Shown here: positions 49,018-58,337 of the stretch, piece by piece | How positions within the stretch are numbered: position 1 is the stretch's first letter | Layout: the number at the start of each line of letters is the position of its first letter | Assembly: GCF_013256625.1 (NCBI RefSeq) | Contig: NZ_CP053908.1 | Location: 2,108,001-2,172,000 of the forward strand | Direction of reading: 5' to 3' | DNA from: Hymenobacter sp. BRD128 | GTDB taxonomy: Bacteria > Bacteroidota > Bacteroidia > Cytophagales > Hymenobacteraceae | Length of the DNA stretch: 64,000 nt | Position numbers and translations under genes: made by a program | Notes under the pieces: generated by a model | What the model was told of the DNA's origin: nothing | What the model saw: the letters and a program-made list of their open reading frames with translations, nothing else | Database searches by the model: none

Positions 49018-51981
49018 ATGAGAGGGCCTACCGTTTGGTGGTTGCTTTGCTGCTGGTTGGCGGCAGGTAGCCTGCGTGCGCAATCGGGGAGCTGGGCACC
49101 CACCGGGGCCGACCTGACTTACCCGCGTATTCTTTTAAAAGCCAGTAGTTTGGCACAGGTGCGAGAAAGCCTGGGCATCCCTGGCAACCAGGCGCTCTAC
49201 GCGGGGCTGTATGCCGATGTGCAGGGCCGCCCAACCAGCGACAACACCTCTGCGAATGGGCGGCGGGCGCGGGCCGCTTTTGCCAAGAATGCGGCTTTTG
49301 TGGTGCTACTCGGCCAGCAGCCGACGGGCACGGCGCCAGCCCCGCTGGCCGCTGGCCAGCGGGCCAGCCTCTTGGCGACTACCCGGGCGCTGCTGGAGAG
49401 CAGCAATACCGACGTGGAGGTATTTGCGACCCGGATGGGCACCACGCCCTACACCGAGTGGCAGTGGCGCTCGAAAGAGCTGATTGACTACCTGATAGCC
49501 TACGACCTGCTGCGCGGCGCCGGCGAAACCCCAGCTTCGCTGGCCGCTAGCCAGGCGCGCTTGCAGGTGTTTGCCGGCAACCTGTACCGGCAGGCAACTA
49601 CGCCGTTTATGGGTTTTACCTTCTTCGGCACCATCAAGAACAATCATACCCTGATGACCGCCGCGGCCCTGGGCATGGCGGCCGTAGTGCTGAGCGAGGC
49701 GAGCAGTTCCGACAACACCCAGCAGCCGGCCACCTGGGCCGGCGCGGGCCTCTACCACATCGACAACGTGCTGTGGCGCGATGCCCAGCGGCAGTCAGAC
49801 TCGACCCAGGTAGCGGGCTACGCCGAGGGGCCGTATTACTGCAAATACGCGCTGCTCAACTGCCTGCCGTTTTTTCGGGCGCTGGGTAATTTTCTGCCCG
49901 ATGCGCGCCAGACTTACACGTTCGGCACCAGCACGCGCTCGATTCAAAATCCCTACTTCGACCCCAAGTACGCGCGGCTCTACGACTGGCTCACGGCCAT
50001 TATGCTGCCCGATGGCCGCCTGCCGGCGCTGGAAGATTCTTACGTGGATATGGCCATGCCCGAGCTGGCCCTCACCGGCCAGGCCCGGTACGTGCGACCG
50101 CTAGCCCTGAGTGGCCTCACGGGCAGCCCCATGAATTCGCTCACGGCCCAGCTTCGCGACGCTACCGTGGACATGCGCGCCGCCTACCTGGCGGCAGCCC
50201 TACCCCCGGCGCCGGCCAGCGGCCCGGCCCTCACGGTGCTGCCGGGCAGCGGCAACCTGGTGTTTCGGTCGGGCAGCGACTCGGCGGCTACTTACCTGCA
50301 TCTCTACGGCCGGGGCGGGCTAGCCCAGGCCAATGCCGGCGGCCACAGCCAGGGCGATGCGGGCAGCTTTTTGCTATACGCCCACGGCCAGCTGCTGGCC
50401 CTCGACCCCGGCTACCTCAGCTACGCCCGCCGGGCCGAGGTGGGCCAGGCTACCAACCACAACCTCGTGCTGGTCGATGGCGCCGGGCCGGCCATCGGCA
50501 CACCCGGCGCCGCCAGCCCGGCCCAAAGCACCCTTGGCTACGCGCTGCAAACGCCGCAGCTCACCTACGGCGAGGTGCAAACCGCCTATCAGGGGGCTAG
50601 CCTGGGGCGAAAAGCGCTGTTTGTGCGTAATGCGTATTTTCTGCTGGCCGACGATGTGCGGGCCGCCGCGCCGCACACCTACACCTGGCAGCTGCACGGC
50701 GCGGGCCTGGCAGGCGGTCCGGCCAGCACCGGCACCTTCGCCGATAGCCTGGCCCAGCACGAGGGTACCTGGCAGAAAAGCGGGGCTAGCCTGCTGGCCC
50801 ACGTCACGGCCACGGGCGGCGCCCCGACCTACACCAGCGCCACCAACGTTCACGAAACCACCTATAACACCGCCGAAAACCACACCACCCTGCTCGTGCA
50901 GCAACGTGGCCGCGCCCAAACGCAGTTTCTTGCGGCGCTGTACCCGTATGCCACTGGCGCCCGCCGCCCCCGCTTTCGCACCACCAGCGGGGCGGCCACG
51001 GCGGCGCTGGCCGGCACCGGGGGCGCATATATCGATGTGGCTTTTGCCCAGGCCGATACGCTGCTGCAAGCCGATGCCAGCGGCCTGCTGCCGCAAGTGG
51101 TGCGCGCCGACGGCCAGCTAAACTTTTACTCGGCCGACAGCACCGGCCAGTTTGCCCAGCTTTTCATGGCGCAGGGCACCGCGCTCTACCTCGATACCAC
51201 GGCGCTGGTGCGGGCCACGCGCCGCACCACGCTCAGCTGGCAGAAAAGCAGCCCCACCCGCTTCGAAGGCTCGGTGAGCGGCGCCACCAGCCTCGTGCTG
51301 GCCCTGGCGAGCGCGCCCGCCAGCGTGGCCGGCCCGGGCCTGGCCAGCAGCCGCTACGACGCGGCCCGGCAGCAGCTGCACCTCAGCTTTGGCCAGGCCA
51401 CGGCTTTTGCGGTGCAGCTGGCCGCCCCGGCGCCTCTGCCCGTGGTGCTGACGGCTTTTACGGCCCGGCGCCGGGCGGGCGGCGCCGTGGCGCTAGCCTG
51501 GCAAACGGCCTCCGAGCAGGCTAGCCGGGGCTTTGCGGTGCAGCGGCAGCGCCAGCCGGGCGCGGCGTTCGAAACCCTGGGCTTCGTGCCCAGCCAGGGC
51601 CGGCCCCAGCAGCCGGCCAGCTACGCGTTTCAGGATAATGCGGCTCCCAGTGCGCTCACGTATTACCGCCTTCAGCAACTAGATGCGGATGGGGCGCAAA
51701 CTTACTCGCCAATGGTAGCGGTAGCTGCCGCGCCGACCGCCGCCACGCTGCTTGCCTGGCCCCAGCCGGCGCAGCGCAGGCTATGGGTGCAGTTTGCTGA
51801 CCCGCAGGCCGTTGTGAGCCTGCGCCTGCTCGATGCCACCGGCCGCGTAGTAAGCCAAACCCACTTCCAGCAGCAAACCGAGCTCGATGTGCGCGCGCTC
51901 GGGCCGGGCCTCTACTACCTGCAAGCGCAGGATGGGGCCGGCCAGCCCCTGGGCAGCCAAAAAGTATTGCTGGTGCCCTAG
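49018..51981 (+). CDS. Heparinase II/III-like secreted protein with T9SS sorting domain
   Basis: 987 residues. Signal peptide (ends LRAQS), an alpha/alpha-toroid N-domain (about 30-390, with FTFFGTIKNNHTLMTAAALG and YAEGPYYCKYALLNCL), then a heparinase II/III beta-sandwich (about 400-750: LVFRSGSD, HSQGDAGSFLLYAHGQLLALDPGY, ATNHNLVLVDG, FVRNAYFLLADDVRA). Residues about 800-900 form an FN3-like domain common before sorting signals (PVVLTAFTARR, ALTYYRLQQLDADGAQTYSP), and the last 75 residues are a type A T9SS C-terminal domain ending GLYYLQAQDGAGQPLGSQKVLLVP-like. Likely a polysaccharide lyase exported by the type IX system; the substrate polysaccharide is not known. Confidence 0.85.
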   Translation: MRGPTVWWLLCCWLAAGSLRAQSGSWAPTGADLTYPRILLKASSLAQVRESLGIPGNQALYAGLYADVQGRPTSDNTSANGRRARAAFAKNAAFVVLLGQQPTGTAPAPLAAGQRASLLATTRALLESSNTDVEVFATRMGTTPYTEWQWRSKELIDYLIAYDLLRGAGETPASLAASQARLQVFAGNLYRQATTPFMGFTFFGTIKNNHTLMTAAALGMAAVVLSEASSSDNTQQPATWAGAGLYHIDNVLWRDAQRQSDSTQVAGYAEGPYYCKYALLNCLPFFRALGNFLPDARQTYTFGTSTRSIQNPYFDPKYARLYDWLTAIMLPDGRLPALEDSYVDMAMPELALTGQARYVRPLALSGLTGSPMNSLTAQLRDATVDMRAAYLAAALPPAPASGPALTVLPGSGNLVFRSGSDSAATYLHLYGRGGLAQANAGGHSQGDAGSFLLYAHGQLLALDPGYLSYARRAEVGQATNHNLVLVDGAGPAIGTPGAASPAQSTLGYALQTPQLTYGEVQTAYQGASLGRKALFVRNAYFLLADDVRAAAPHTYTWQLHGAGLAGGPASTGTFADSLAQHEGTWQKSGASLLAHVTATGGAPTYTSATNVHETTYNTAENHTTLLVQQRGRAQTQFLAALYPYATGARRPRFRTTSGAATAALAGTGGAYIDVAFAQADTLLQADASGLLPQVVRADGQLNFYSADSTGQFAQLFMAQGTALYLDTTALVRATRRTTLSWQKSSPTRFEGSVSGATSLVLALASAPASVAGPGLASSRYDAARQQLHLSFGQATAFAVQLAAPAPLPVVLTAFTARRRAGGAVALAWQTASEQASRGFAVQRQRQPGAAFETLGFVPSQGRPQQPASYAFQDNAAPSALTYYRLQQLDADGAQTYSPMVAVAAAPTAATLLAWPQPAQRRLWVQFADPQAVVSLRLLDATGRVVSQTHFQQQTELDVRALGPGLYYLQAQDGAGQPLGSQKVLLVP

Positions 51982-51999
51982 CTCCCTAGCCCGGCCGGG

Positions 52000-52734
52000 C
52001 TAGGGCTGCGCCGGCGGCTCGTCGGCCGCGCGCTGGTTTATCTTTTTTTCCTCCGTCCAGAACAGGCGCAGGCCTGTGCGCAGCAGCACCAGCCACGCCG
52101 TACCGCCCGCAAAGCCGGCCACCACATCGGTGGGGTAGTGCACGTGCAGATACATGCGCGAGCAGCCAATGAGCAGCGCCCACAGCACCAGCAAGCTGGC
52201 CCAGCCCCAGCGCCCGCCGTGCTGCACCGCCAGCCAGGCCAGGCAGCCGTAAAAGGCCATACTCATCATGGCGTGGCCGCTCGGAAAGCTAAGGCCGTAC
52301 TGGTAGATGAAGGCCGTGGTGGGCCGGTCGCGGTGAAACCACACCTTCAGCAACTCGTTGAGGATGAACGAGCCGCCCATCGACAGCAGCAGCTCGATAG
52401 CGTAGCGGGTGTAGCCGCGCCGGTAGAGCACCAGCGGCACCAGCAGGCTAGCCGGCACAAAAAATAGGACCGAGCCGAAGAACGTGAGCCGGAAAACCCA
52501 CGGCGTCAGCCACGGGTGGGCGGCCCGCAGGGCGTCCATCTGGGCAAAGCCCCAGTTGTCGAACACCTGCGAGTGCTCGCGAAAAACTACCCGCGTGAGG
52601 TAAAAAAACAACCCGAACGCCAGCAAAAACAGCGCCCCACCTACCAGCACCTCCGCCGTGAGCAACCCCGCTAGCCCGGCCGCGCGCGAAGACGAAGCAG
52701 CAGGAGAATCGGGCGGCGCGACGGGAGCAGGCAT
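52000..52734 (-). CDS. PAP2-family phosphatase (membrane)
   Basis: 244 residues from an ATG at 52734 (MPAPVAPPDSPAAS); a frame from 52782 adds 16 residues. Five to six membrane helices. The three PAP2 motifs are present: KVWFHRDRP (K-x6-RP type), PSGHAMMS (motif 2) and RMYLHVHYPTDVVAGF (motif 3, catalytic His). Acts on lipid phosphates or undecaprenyl/sphingolipid phosphates, substrate not determinable. Lies downstream of a tRNA gene on the same strand but separated by the tRNA terminator. Confidence 0.92.
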   Translation of the reverse strand: MPAPVAPPDSPAASSSRAAGLAGLLTAEVLVGGALFLLAFGLFFYLTRVVFREHSQVFDNWGFAQMDALRAAHPWLTPWVFRLTFFGSVLFFVPASLLVPLVLYRRGYTRYAIELLLSMGGSFILNELLKVWFHRDRPTTAFIYQYGLSFPSGHAMMSMAFYGCLAWLAVQHGGRWGWASLLVLWALLIGCSRMYLHVHYPTDVVAGFAGGTAWLVLLRTGLRLFWTEEKKINQRAADEPPAQP

Positions 52735-52815
52735 GGCGGGCAGAAAAGCAGAAAAGTACGTTGAACGGAATTTTCGCAGCATTGGCTACCCCCGCCCGCA
52801 CCGTCCGCCGCAACA

Positions 52816-52844
52816 ACAAAAAAGCCAGCCGTTTTCGGGCTGGC
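52816..52844 (-). terminator. Terminator of the tRNA-Leu gene
   Basis: On the minus strand AAAAGCCAGCC and GGCTGGCTTTT pair perfectly, followed by further T residues. It lies 18 nt after the tRNA. Confidence 0.85.
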
Positions 52845-52861
52845 TTTTCGTACTTAAATCG

Positions 52862-52943
52862 TGCGCTCGGAGAGACTCGAACTCTCACACCTTGCGGAAC
52901 TGCCGCCTGAAGACAGCGCGTCTACCAATTTCGCCACAAGCGC
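52862..52943 (-). tRNA. tRNA-Leu(CAG)
   Basis: 82 nt on the minus strand. The acceptor GCGCTTG pairs with CGAGCGC (one G-T pair) and is followed by discriminator A; the D-arm GGCGAAATTGGTAGACGC is typical of leucine tRNAs. The anticodon stem CTGTC/GGCAG encloses TTCAGGC, giving anticodon CAG (reads CUG). A long variable arm and T-arm GAGAGTTCGAGTCTCTC follow. CCA is not encoded. CUG is the commonest Leu codon in the window. Confidence 0.95.
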
Positions 52944-53180
52944 AAACGACGCCCAGCAGCGGGGCCACTCGGTCGGTGGTTGCTGTTGGTGGTGCAAAGA
53001 TAGCGGGCACCGGCGGCTTCACGCAAGCGCACTGCCGCATTTTTGGCGGGGCTACTCCTAGCCAACGCCTCGAAAAATTGTTTTTCAGCTACTTGCGCCC
53101 GCATTTTTTTATTTAAAACGGCGCTTTTGGAGTACAATACGCCCGCTCTACTGCCTTTACCCCACTCTTTTTCGCTTTCA

Positions 53181-53855
53181 ATGACTGTTTCCTCCCCTTC
53201 TGCCTCGCCTGCCAGCCCTGCCGGGGCTGACTTCGGACCCGTTGCCTGGTTTTATGATGCGCTGGCGGGGCTAGTATTTGGCGGGGCGCTGCGACGGGCG
53301 CAGCGGGCTACCCTGGCCGCCGGGCTACCGGCCGGCCCGGCACCGCGCGTGCTGGTGCTGGGCGGCGGCGCCGGCTGGGTGCTGGGCGAAATCTGGCGGC
53401 AGCGCCCCCAGGCCCAGGTGCTGTACCTGGAAGTATCGGCGGCTATGCTGGCCCGCACCCGCGCCCGGCTGCGCCGGCACCCGGCCCCGCCCGGCGCCAC
53501 CGTGGAGCTGCGCCAGGGCACCGAGGCCAGCCTGCGGCCCGGCGAGCAGTTCGAGGTAATCGTTACTTTTTTTGTGCTCGACTGCTTTACCGAGGTAGCC
53601 CTGCCGGGTGCGCTAGCCCGGCTGCAGGCGGCCCGCTGCCCCGGCGCGCCGTGGCTGGTAACCGACTTTCGGCCGGCGCGGCGCGGCTGGCGGCATTGGC
53701 TACTGCGGGCGATGTACTGGTTTTTTGGCTTTACGGTGGGGCTGCGGGTGCAGCAGCTGCCTCCCTGGCCCACCGAGCTAGCCGCGCTGGGTCTAAATCC
53801 TAATTGGGTACAACTTTTTTTTGGTAACGCCATAACCGGGATAGTCCTAAAATAA
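53181..53855 (+). CDS. Class I SAM-dependent methyltransferase
   Basis: 224 residues from the ATG at 53181 (MTVSSPSASPAS); the longer frame from 53043 is not supported by any domain. Rossmann-fold methyltransferase: AWFYDALAGLVF at the start, the SAM-binding motif VLVLGGGAGWVLGEI, acidic LYLEVSAAMLARTRARL, then EVIVTFFVLDCF. The C-terminus contains a hydrophobic stretch (WLLRAMYWFFGFTVGL), suggesting membrane association. Relatives act on quinone or lipid precursors, but the substrate is not evident. Confidence 0.85.
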   Translation: MTVSSPSASPASPAGADFGPVAWFYDALAGLVFGGALRRAQRATLAAGLPAGPAPRVLVLGGGAGWVLGEIWRQRPQAQVLYLEVSAAMLARTRARLRRHPAPPGATVELRQGTEASLRPGEQFEVIVTFFVLDCFTEVALPGALARLQAARCPGAPWLVTDFRPARRGWRHWLLRAMYWFFGFTVGLRVQQLPPWPTELAALGLNPNWVQLFFGNAITGIVLK

Positions 53856-53985
53856 CCTGAAAATAAAAACCTATGAAATAGGTTGAAAAACCGCTCAGCA
53901 GTGCTTATTTCCTATTTACTTTGCATCGGCTAAAACTACGCTAGCCCCACTATCAATACAATTTAGTATTATTCAACTGGTTTTT

Positions 53986-56256
53986 ATGAAAAAACTTCTG
54001 CGCACGAAAGGTTTGGCTGGCATGGCACTGGTTGGGCTGCCTGGCCTGGCGCTCGCCCAGGCTCCTGGCACTATGCTGCTGGCCAGCATTACGGTACCTA
54101 CTACTGCTCGAAAACCAACCCCTAGCCTGCCTGTCAAACCCAAACCTACCATACCTACCAAGCTGGCCGCCGGCCCGGTAGCTAAGCCCCTGGCCCCGGC
54201 AGTCCAGCCTGCCGCGCGCCCGGTAGCCGCCCCAGCAGCTAAGCCAGTAGCCGCCTCAGCAGCCAAGCCAGCAGTGGCAGCGGCCACCAAGTCGGCTAAG
54301 CCGGCCGCTGCTCCGGCGGCTCGACCAGTGGCCGCGCCGCTACCTAAAACTGCTGCTGAGGCAGCTCCGCCAGCGGCTAGTGCCCAGCCAGCAGCAGTGC
54401 CGGCCGCTAAGCCGACGCCTAACGCGGCCCCCCGGCAGGTAGCCTCGGTAAAGGCCGATGGCCCGGCCGTGCGCTACGCGGTTTCATTTCCGAATGCCGT
54501 GCACCACGAGGTGCGCGTGGCAGCTACGTTTGCGGGCCTGCCCCCCGGCCAGAAGCTGGTAGTACGCATGGCGCGTTCGTCGCCGGGGCGCTACGCGCTG
54601 CACGATTTTGTGAAGAACGTGTACTACACCATCGCTACCGATGGCACGGGCAAACTATTGGCTATCAACCGGCCCGACCCCTACTCTTGGGAAATAGCGC
54701 CGGGCGCCGACGGCACGGTACAGTTTAACTATACCGTGTACGGCGACCGCTCGGACGGCACGTTTGCCGGCATCGACCAGCAGCACGCGCACCTGAATAT
54801 GCCAGCCGTGTTCTGCTACGCGCAGGGCATGGAAACCCGGCCGGCCGAGGTGAAATTTGACTTGCCGGCCAACTGGAAGGTGGCCACCCAGCTACGGGCG
54901 GCCGGCGAGGATAAAACGACCTTTACGGCCCCTAACCTCCAGTATTTTATGGACAGCCCCACGGTGCTGGGGTCGTCGCAGTTTCTGCACACCTGGCAGG
55001 ATGGCGGGCGCAACTTCGAGATGGCAACCTATTACCCCGGCACGGCCGGCGAGGTCGATGCCTTCGTGAAGAAAACCCAGAAAGTGGTGCGTGAGGCGGC
55101 CGGCGTGTACGGCGGCGAGTACCCGCAGTTTGATTTCGGCCGCTACACCTTCCTGGCCGACTACCTGCCCCAGGCCACCGGCGACGGCATGGAGCACCGC
55201 AACTCGACCTCGCTTACCTCGCCGCAGCCGCTGCGCGAGGAAGGCGCCCTGCACAACCTGGGCACCGTGGCGCACGAGTTTTTCCACTCCTACAACACCG
55301 AGCGCATCCGCTCGCAGGGCCTGGAGCCGTTTGATTTTCAGCGCACTAATATGAGCGACGCGCTCTGGTTCGGGGAGGGCTTTACGCAGTACTACGGCGA
55401 GCTGATTCTGCGCCGGGCGGGCTTCTACGATGATGAGCAGTTTTTTGAGCGCGTCAGCTCGTGGGTGAATGCGCGCCTCAACTCGCCCGGCGCCCGCTAC
55501 GCCTCGCCCATCGAGATGAGCCGGCAGGCGGCTTTCACCGACGCGGCCGTGTCGCTCGACCCCACCAACCGCAGCAACACCTACCTCTCGTACTACATCC
55601 AGGGTGCGGGGCTAGCCCTGTGCCTCGACTTGCAGCTGCGCCAGCGCTACCACACCTCGCTCGACAAGTACATGCAGGCCATGTGGCTGGAGTTTGGCAA
55701 GCCCCAAACGGCGGCGCTAGCCCCCGCCAAATCCTTTACTGTGAAAGACTTGCAGCGCGTGCTGGGCACCGTAGCCAAGGATACGGCGTTTGCGGGCTCG
55801 TTCTTCCGCCGCTACATCTACGGGCATGAGGCGCCGCGCTTCAACGAAAACCTGGCCACGATGGGCCTGGCCGTGGTGCCGGTGAAGGCACTGGCCGCCG
55901 CCCTGCCCCGCCAGGTCGAGTTTGACGAGGAAGGCCGCTGCATCCTGAACCGCAATACCACCATCGGCTCGGGCCTCTACAAAGCCGGCATCGACCGGGG
56001 CGACCAGATTGTGACCCTCGACGGCGAGAAAATTGACAACATGGCTACCCTCGAAAGCATCATGCGCCGCCACACGCCCGCCGACCTCGTGCCGGTGAAG
56101 GTGCGCAACCGCGCCGGCATTGAGCGCAGCGTGCAGGTAGTGCTCACCGAAGATACCAACGTGCAGGTTCAGCCCATGGAAAGCGTGGAAAAAATGACCG
56201 CCACCGCCGCCCAGAAAGAGCAGCGCGCCGCCTGGCTAGCCAGCGCTGCCAAGTAA
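53986..56256 (+). CDS. M61 (glycyl aminopeptidase-like) metallopeptidase with PDZ domain
   Basis: 756 residues. Signal peptide (ending GLALAQ), a low-complexity Ala/Pro/Lys tract (about 35-150) that is unusual for the family, an M61 N-terminal domain (about 160-320), the catalytic domain with zinc motif HEFFH at about 430 (VAHEFFHSYN) and the Glu ligand in FGEGFTQYYGE (about 464), and a C-terminal PDZ domain (about 650-730, YKAGIDRGDQIVTLDGEKID). Periplasmic or surface exopeptidase. Substrate unknown. A terminator follows. Confidence 0.92.
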   Translation: MKKLLRTKGLAGMALVGLPGLALAQAPGTMLLASITVPTTARKPTPSLPVKPKPTIPTKLAAGPVAKPLAPAVQPAARPVAAPAAKPVAASAAKPAVAAATKSAKPAAAPAARPVAAPLPKTAAEAAPPAASAQPAAVPAAKPTPNAAPRQVASVKADGPAVRYAVSFPNAVHHEVRVAATFAGLPPGQKLVVRMARSSPGRYALHDFVKNVYYTIATDGTGKLLAINRPDPYSWEIAPGADGTVQFNYTVYGDRSDGTFAGIDQQHAHLNMPAVFCYAQGMETRPAEVKFDLPANWKVATQLRAAGEDKTTFTAPNLQYFMDSPTVLGSSQFLHTWQDGGRNFEMATYYPGTAGEVDAFVKKTQKVVREAAGVYGGEYPQFDFGRYTFLADYLPQATGDGMEHRNSTSLTSPQPLREEGALHNLGTVAHEFFHSYNTERIRSQGLEPFDFQRTNMSDALWFGEGFTQYYGELILRRAGFYDDEQFFERVSSWVNARLNSPGARYASPIEMSRQAAFTDAAVSLDPTNRSNTYLSYYIQGAGLALCLDLQLRQRYHTSLDKYMQAMWLEFGKPQTAALAPAKSFTVKDLQRVLGTVAKDTAFAGSFFRRYIYGHEAPRFNENLATMGLAVVPVKALAAALPRQVEFDEEGRCILNRNTTIGSGLYKAGIDRGDQIVTLDGEKIDNMATLESIMRRHTPADLVPVKVRNRAGIERSVQVVLTEDTNVQVQPMESVEKMTATAAQKEQRAAWLASAAK

Positions 56257-56280
56257 GCGGCCGCTAGCCCATTAAACAGC

Positions 56281-56316
56281 AAAAAGCCCCGGCCGAAGAT
56301 TTCGGCCGGGGCTTTT
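56281..56316. terminator. Bidirectional terminator (M61 gene / Bax-inhibitor gene)
   Basis: AAAAAGCCCCGGCCGAA and TTCGGCCGGGGCTTTT form a stem of 16 bp, with T-runs on both strands, between convergent genes. Confidence 0.92.
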
Positions 56317-56338
56317 GCGTTGTGCTGACTACCAGAGC

Positions 56339-57073
56339 CTAGCGGCGACGGCCGAAGAAGCGCAGTAAAAACAGGAACAGGTTGACGAAGTCCAGATACA
56401 GCATGAGCGCGCCCAGAATGGAGGCCTTGTCGTGCATCTCCTCGCCTTCCGTCACGCCCAGGAAGGCTAGCTGCTTGAGCTTCTGCGTGTCGTAGGCGGC
56501 CAGGGCCGTGAAGAGGATAACGCCGATGAAGGAAGCCACCAGGTTGAGCGTGGAGTTGTGCAGGAACATATTCACTACCAAGGCGATGAACAGGCCAATA
56601 ATAGCCATGCTCAGCATCTTTCCCCAGCCCGACAAGTCGGATTTGGTGAAGTAGCCAAAGGCACTCATCACCCCAAACATGATGGCCGTGGTGAAAAAAG
56701 TCGAAGCAATCGAATCGGCCGTGTAGGCTAGGAATAGTACGCTCAGCGTGAGGCCGTTGAGCAGCGCGTAGCCAATAAAGGCGGCCTGCGCCTGGCCCCG
56801 GCTCCACTGAAAAACGCGGGCCGACAGAAAGCCGACCAGCACCAGCTCGGCAATAATAAGGCCGATGAATACGAAGCGCGTGCCGAAAACAAACTCCAGC
56901 ACAGCCGGCGTGCCGGCGGCAAACAGCGCGACGCCGCCCGTGAGGGCCAGGCCGGCGGCCATCCAGCCGTAGACCTGGGCAAAGAACTGCGCCTGAATGC
57001 GGGCGGCCTCTTCGGCCGAAAGCTGGTGGGCGACGGACCGGTCGCGGTCGGGCAAAAATTGATTGTCGCTCAT
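56339..57073 (-). CDS. Bax inhibitor-1 / YccA family membrane protein
   Basis: 244 residues from the ATG at 57073 (MSDNQFLPDRDRS); the longer frame includes an unlikely N-terminus. Seven predicted helices (QVYGWMAAGLALTGGVALFAAG, FVFIGLIIAELVLVGFLSA, AAFIGYALLNGLTLSVLFLAY, FFTTAIMFGVMSAFGYF, LSMAIIGLFIALVVNMFL, LVASFIGVILFTALAAYDTQKLKQ, LGALMLYLDFVNLFLFLLRFFG). The ALAAYDTQKL segment and the LYLDFVNLFLFLLR end are diagnostic. Relatives are calcium-leak channels; bacterial role is unclear. Divergent from the MBL-fold gene. Confidence 0.92.
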   Translation of the reverse strand: MSDNQFLPDRDRSVAHQLSAEEAARIQAQFFAQVYGWMAAGLALTGGVALFAAGTPAVLEFVFGTRFVFIGLIIAELVLVGFLSARVFQWSRGQAQAAFIGYALLNGLTLSVLFLAYTADSIASTFFTTAIMFGVMSAFGYFTKSDLSGWGKMLSMAIIGLFIALVVNMFLHNSTLNLVASFIGVILFTALAAYDTQKLKQLAFLGVTEGEEMHDKASILGALMLYLDFVNLFLFLLRFFGRRR

Positions 57074-57151
57074 GAAAAAAGGTGGTAAAACGGGTGAATG
57101 GGATTGCGACGGCCAACTCACGAACTTTGGCCGCTGCTTCCGGTACTATAA

Positions 57152-57159
57152 CAACTTTG
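57152..57159 (+). promoter_or_regulatory. Possible -7 box (CAACTTTG) upstream of the MBL-fold gene
   Basis: One mismatch to TAnnTTTG, with a TTTG at 57126-57129 that is 22 nt upstream, slightly longer than the usual 19. It sits 34 nt before the ATG at 57194, in the divergent region. Confidence 0.35.
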
Positions 57160-57193
57160 CGGCCGATTTGTACCGTTTGTTTTGCCTGCCCTT

Positions 57194-58207
57194 ATGTCTG
57201 CTTCCGTTCAGTATCGCCGCAATGAGGCGCTCCGTACCATTCGCCCCGGCTACGTAGGCAACAAGCTCATTGGCAATGAGTTTTGCAATGGCGAAGCGCT
57301 CTTCGAGCCTTCCTTCGGCACAGCGCTACGCTGGCAGCTCACGGCCAATCCGCAGAAGGAAGAGAAGAAAAAGGACACCTGGGCGCCCGCCGTGGTGCCC
57401 TGCGCCGAGGCTTTTTTCTCGACCGAGGACATGCTGGTGTGGCTGGGGCACGCGTGTTTCCTGCTGCGCATCAGAGGCGTGAGCCTGCTGTTTGACCCGG
57501 TGCTGTTTTCGTCGCTGGGGCTGCGGCACCGCCACGCGCTGCCCTGCCGGCCCGAAGACGTGCGCAACCTCGACTACCTGCTGCTCTCGCACGGCCACCG
57601 CGACCACCTGGATGAAAAGTCCGTCAAGCAGCTGGCTAGCCAGAACCCGCAGTTGAAGGTACTCTCGTCGCTGGGCATGGCTAGCCTGCTGCGCGGCATG
57701 GCCCCCAACCTGCCGGTGCAGGAAGCCGGCTGGTGGCAGCAGTACGACCTAGGCCCCGAGGCGCCTTTTGAAATCTACTACCTGCCGGCTAGCCACTGGC
57801 ATCGGCGTGGCCTCACCGACCTCAATAAAGTATTGTGGGGCAGTTTTTTAATTAAAACCGACGACCGCCTCATCTACTTCGCGGGCGATACGAGCTACGG
57901 CGACCACTTCGAGCAGATTGAGCAAACGTTTGGCCCCTTGGACATTGTACTCATGCCCATCGGCGCCTACAAGCCGCCGTTTATGATGCACTTGAGCCAC
58001 GTGAACCCCCACGAGGCCGCCAAGGCAGCCAACGTGCTGCGCGCCGGCCACGTGGTGCCCATGCACTACGGCACCTTCGACCTGAGCGACGAGCCCGCTT
58101 CCGAGCCGCTGCGCCTGCTCACTGAAGTAGCGGCCGGCGGGCTGCTGCGCGGCGCGCTGCACGCGCCCGCCGTGGGCGAAATCATGCGCTGGCCAGCCTG
58201 GGAATAG
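57194..58207 (+). CDS. MBL-fold metallo-hydrolase (NAPE-PLD/UlaG-like)
   Basis: 337 residues from the ATG at 57194 (MSASVQYRRNEALRTI). Zinc-binding HxHxDH is HGHRDH (LLLSHGHRDHLD), with further ligands in FAGDTSYGDHF and PMHYGTF. The substrate-binding region ASHWHRRG fits N-acyl-phosphatidylethanolamine phospholipase D-like proteins. A preceding block (VWLGHACFLLRIRGVSLLFDPVL) is the usual beta-lactamase-like start. Cytoplasmic; substrate unknown. Confidence 0.9.
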   Translation: MSASVQYRRNEALRTIRPGYVGNKLIGNEFCNGEALFEPSFGTALRWQLTANPQKEEKKKDTWAPAVVPCAEAFFSTEDMLVWLGHACFLLRIRGVSLLFDPVLFSSLGLRHRHALPCRPEDVRNLDYLLLSHGHRDHLDEKSVKQLASQNPQLKVLSSLGMASLLRGMAPNLPVQEAGWWQQYDLGPEAPFEIYYLPASHWHRRGLTDLNKVLWGSFLIKTDDRLIYFAGDTSYGDHFEQIEQTFGPLDIVLMPIGAYKPPFMMHLSHVNPHEAAKAANVLRAGHVVPMHYGTFDLSDEPASEPLRLLTEVAAGGLLRGALHAPAVGEIMRWPAWE

Positions 58208-58323
58208 TCCGTTTGTCGGGCTCATCTGACGCCCGCCTGCAAAGCAGCTTTTCAAGTTCGCACGACTCCTTCAGGCGCGGCAAGCTGCTTGCTGCGGGCC
58301 GCCAGATGGGCATGGCGGGGCCG

Positions 58324-58331
58324 TACCTTTG
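58324..58331 (+). promoter_or_regulatory. -7 promoter box (TACCTTTG) of the symporter gene
   Basis: Exact TAnnTTTG match with only 6 nt (CCGCCT) before the ATG at 58338, implying little or no leader. Confidence 0.5.
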
Positions 58332-58337
58332 CCGCCT

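Noticed and set aside
53868..53884. AACCTAT/ATAGGTT hairpin after the methyltransferase
   Set aside because: Only 7 bp, AT-rich and without a T-run; not enough to call a terminator.
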